This document shows positions 4,486-6,248 of a stretch of DNA of 6,248 nucleotides, piece after piece (positions within the stretch are counted from its first letter, which is position 1; each line of letters opens with the position of its first letter). The stretch is taken from positions 1-6,248 of the forward strand of contig JAKSUE010000086.1 of NCBI GenBank assembly GCA_024409165.1. The letters run 5' to 3'. This DNA is from an archaeon (GTDB taxonomy: Archaea > Methanobacteriota > Methanobacteria > Methanobacteriales > Methanobacteriaceae). The notes beneath the pieces are model-generated. The model did not search any database, was not told the origin of the DNA, and saw only the letters and a list, made by a program, of their open reading frames with translations. The position numbers and the translations under genes are program-made.

Positions 4486-5673
4486 ATGAAAATTTTAGTT
4501 GTTCAAGAATCTGATTGGTTAAAAAGAAATCCTCATCAACAACACCATTTAATGGATAGAATGGTACTTAGAGGTCATGAAGTTAAAGTTATTGATTATC
4601 CTATTGATTGGCCTAAAGATGAGACAAATGATTTAATTTATCATAGAGAAGTTTATGATAATATTCATAAAGTAAAACCTGAAGCAAATATTCAAGTTAT
4701 TCGTCCTGCTTTTATTAGAAAACCTGCATTAAATTATGCTTCTTTATATTATACTCATAAAAAAGAAATTAAAAAACAAATTGATGAATTTAAACCAGAT
4801 ATTATTATGAGTCTTGGACTTTTAAATGCATATACTGGTTCTAAATTAGCTAAAAAACACAATATTCCTTTTGTTTACTATCTCATTGATGTTTTATATG
4901 CATTAATTCCTGAAAAAGCATTTCAATCTATAGGTAAAAAAGTCAATATGGAAGCTATTGATAACTCTGATTTAGTCATATCTATTAATCAAAAGCTCCT
5001 TGAACTCTCTGAAGAATTAGGTGCTAAAAATACAATTTTAATTGATGCTGGAATTGATTTAGATGATTTTGACCCTAATTTAGACGATTCAAATATCAGA
5101 GCAGAATATAATATTGCTAAAGATGATACTGTTTTATTCTTCATGGGTTGGATTTATGAATTTGCTGGAATGAAAGAATTAGCTATTGAATTAGGTAAAA
5201 ATAAAGATAAATATCCTAATATGAAAATACTCATAGTAGGTGACGGAGACGCTTACGATAAAATGGTTGCAATCAAAGAAGAATACGATCTCGGAGACCA
5301 ATTAATCCTCACAGGTCGTCAACCTTACGAACGTATCCCAGAATTCCTTGCATCTGCTGACTTCTGCCTCCTCCCAGCATATATTGATGAAGAAATCATG
5401 CAAGATATTGTACCAATCAAACTCTATGAATACTTAGCAATGGAAAAAGTAGTAATTGCAACAGAACTTCCTGGAATCTCAAAAGAATTCGGCTACGGCC
5501 ATGGTATAGAATATGTACAAAAAGCAGAAGAAGTCTTAGAAACTGCTCAAAAGATTCTTGATGAAGGTAAATATGAAGAAATTGGTAAAGCTGGAAGAGA
5601 ATACGTCAAATCTAATGACTGGGAAGCAATCACAGATAAATTTGAAAAAGCTTTAGAAGAGTTAATTAAATAA
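4486..5673 (+). CDS. GT4-type glycosyltransferase
   Basis: A 395-residue GT-B fold, probably retaining, sugar transferase using a nucleotide-sugar donor; membrane-peripheral or cytosolic. The N-terminal acceptor domain starts MKILVVQESDW, with HQQHHLMDRMVLRGHEV (17-33) in place of the usual Gly-rich loop. The C-terminal donor domain shows FFMGWIYEFAGMKEL (218-232), ILIVGDGD (248-255), LTGRQPYERIPEFLASAD (275-292) and PIKLYEYLAMEKVVIAT (310-326). The E-x7-E pair is D307/E315, a conservative change. The GGTGAT at 4477-4482 sets the start. It follows the membrane protein gene by 15 bp. Base composition jumps near 5221, from about 27% to about 38% GC by hand count, at the start of the donor domain, suggesting a mosaic gene. 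Substrate unknown; surface polysaccharide, glycolipid or protein glycan are candidates. Confidence 0.9.
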   Translation: MKILVVQESDWLKRNPHQQHHLMDRMVLRGHEVKVIDYPIDWPKDETNDLIYHREVYDNIHKVKPEANIQVIRPAFIRKPALNYASLYYTHKKEIKKQIDEFKPDIIMSLGLLNAYTGSKLAKKHNIPFVYYLIDVLYALIPEKAFQSIGKKVNMEAIDNSDLVISINQKLLELSEELGAKNTILIDAGIDLDDFDPNLDDSNIRAEYNIAKDDTVLFFMGWIYEFAGMKELAIELGKNKDKYPNMKILIVGDGDAYDKMVAIKEEYDLGDQLILTGRQPYERIPEFLASADFCLLPAYIDEEIMQDIVPIKLYEYLAMEKVVIATELPGISKEFGYGHGIEYVQKAEEVLETAQKILDEGKYEEIGKAGREYVKSNDWEAITDKFEKALEELIK

Positions 5674-5710
5674 TTTAAAGTTAATTTAGCATTTTAAACT
5701 TAATTAAATA

Positions 5711-5726
5711 ATTTTTTAACTTTTTA
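5711..5726 (+). terminator. Oligo-T terminator after the glycosyltransferase
   Basis: Runs of six T (5712-5717) and five T (5721-5725) lie about 40 bp past the stop, with no strong hairpin. This fits an archaeal U-tract terminator for the two-gene operon. Confidence 0.45.
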
Positions 5727-5740
5727 TATTATTGTCCTTT

Positions 5741-5754
5741 TATAGTAAACTATA
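5741..5754 (+). promoter_or_regulatory. Upstream palindrome of the CMD gene promoter
   Basis: TATAGT-AA-ACTATA is a perfect 6-bp-arm inverted repeat. It shares the 11-mer TAGTAAACTAT with the palindrome at 3016-3037. It lies about 45 bp before the proposed TATA box, where a regulator could bind. Confidence 0.35.
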
Positions 5755-5780
5755 TAAATTAGTTCGTATATAATAAAATC

Positions 5781-5804
5781 AAATATACATTTGTTTGTAT
5801 ATTT
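5781..5804 (+). promoter_or_regulatory. Operator-like inverted repeat overlapping the CMD TATA box
   Basis: AAATATACA (5781-5789) and TGTATATTT (5796-5804) are perfect 9-bp arms around 6 bp. The right arm contains the best-placed TATA box; it predicts a start near 5827, 19 nt before the ATG and just upstream of GGGTGAT (5836-5842). TTGTATATTT is repeated at 5813-5822 and GTATATAAT occurs at 5766-5774. A protein on this repeat would compete with TBP, so repression is the simplest reading. Confidence 0.5.
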
Positions 5805-5845
5805 TAAAACTATTGTATATTTAAACATAATAAAAGGGTGATATT

Positions 5846-6163
5846 ATGAAAGGTGAAAAATTCTCAGGAAAAGGAATGAATGTTATAAAAGAAGACTATC
5901 CTGACTTATATGAGTCTATTGTTAATTTAAATGAAACAGTCTTCACAGGAAAATCCTTAGATTACAAAACTCAAAAATTAATAGCTATTGGAATAGCATC
6001 ATCTTCCCAAGATTCAAGATCTATCAAAAAACAAATGAAAAGTGGAATAGAAGAATTTGACTTAACTAAAGATGAAATCATGGATGTTCTAAGAGTTGTA
6101 CTTTTAACCTCTGGAATGCCTTCCTTTGTTAAATCAGTTCAAATCTTAAATGAACTTTTCTAA
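5846..6163 (+). CDS. Carboxymuconolactone decarboxylase-fold protein lacking catalytic cysteines
   Basis: A 105-residue all-helical protein of the CMD/AhpD-like family. The pattern is LDYKTQKLIAIGIASS (38-53), then the segment that in active members reads C-x2-C-x3-H, then LTKDEIMDVLRVVLLTSGMP (73-92). Here the two Cys and the His align with D56, S59 and Q63, so AhpD-type peroxidase chemistry is not possible. Family members form hexamers or trimers; this one is more likely structural, ligand-binding or an enzyme using other residues. Its length matches single-domain members. GGGTGAT (5836-5842) is 3 nt from the ATG, as for the glycosyltransferase. It is transcribed alone from a palindrome-rich promoter, so control by a small-molecule-sensing repressor is plausible but not shown. 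Confidence 0.85.
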   Translation: MKGEKFSGKGMNVIKEDYPDLYESIVNLNETVFTGKSLDYKTQKLIAIGIASSSQDSRSIKKQMKSGIEEFDLTKDEIMDVLRVVLLTSGMPSFVKSVQILNELF

Positions 6164-6198
6164 TATTTGTTATTAATTTAAACTAAACTAAATTATTA

Positions 6199-6218
6199 TT
6201 TTTTATTTTTTTATTTTT
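6199..6218 (+). terminator. Oligo-T terminator region after the CMD gene
   Basis: Three successive T-runs (6199-6204, 6206-6212, 6214-6218) follow the stop within 60 bp, as expected of archaeal termination. The last bases of the window stay T-rich and show no further gene. Confidence 0.5.
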
Positions 6219-6248
6219 ATTTCTATTGTTATTCCTCATTTTTTTCTT

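Noticed and set aside
5674..5740. Stem-loop terminator from TTAAAGTTAA and TTAAACTTAA
   Set aside because: The arms do not pair properly when reverse-complemented; only the T-tract is supported.
1..6248. tRNA or rRNA genes
   Set aside because: No GC-rich cloverleaf, TTCGA loop or rRNA-like block was seen. In DNA this AT-rich, stable RNA genes would stand out.

Overview
The window looks like chromosomal DNA of a methanogenic archaeon of the order Methanobacteriales, most likely Methanobrevibacter or Methanosphaera. The support is very AT-rich DNA (most spacers well under 25% GC), a short HMf-type archaeal histone, archaeal TATA boxes with no bacterial -35/-10 pairs, strong AGGAGGT or GGTGAT ribosome binding sites, and many small zinc-ribbon proteins. 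The genus is an inference from composition and gene style.

Layout. Positions 1-662 hold no convincing gene. They contain two near-identical hairpin/oligo-T cassettes 560 bp apart, the second being the terminator of sstT, and between them a dense set of inverted repeats that looks like a decayed mobile element. sstT, a Na+/serine-threonine symporter gene, runs leftwards at 663-1913. It shares a palindromic divergent promoter with a rightward 44-residue coiled-coil microprotein (2045-2179). A 30-residue single zinc-ribbon protein follows (2329-2421). Next come three or four copies of a 17-bp inverted-repeat operator-like motif (2484-2589), a TATA box, and an unusually alanine-rich archaeal histone (2717-2917). 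A 68-residue double zinc-ribbon protein (3155-3361) converges on a leftward DUF3795 cysteine-rich protein (3371-3778), with only 9 bp between the stops. From 3904 rightward lies a probable two-gene operon: an Arg/Ser-rich membrane protein with a Ser/Thr-rich tail (3904-4470) and a GT4-type glycosyltransferase (4486-5673). The window ends with a carboxymuconolactone-decarboxylase-fold protein (5846-6163) that lacks the catalytic Cys-x-x-Cys-x-x-x-His residues and has a palindrome-rich promoter.

How the genes may fit together. There is no single pathway. The membrane protein and glycosyltransferase are probably co-transcribed and may act at the cell surface. Three of the small proteins carry CxxC zinc knuckles. 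Two of the zinc-ribbon genes have promoter-region direct repeats with the same 47-bp offset. The most interesting points are the operator array in front of the histone gene, the histone's divergent surface residues, the perfect-heptad coiled-coil microprotein, the nested inverted repeats at 100-432, and the sharp compositional break inside the glycosyltransferase gene.
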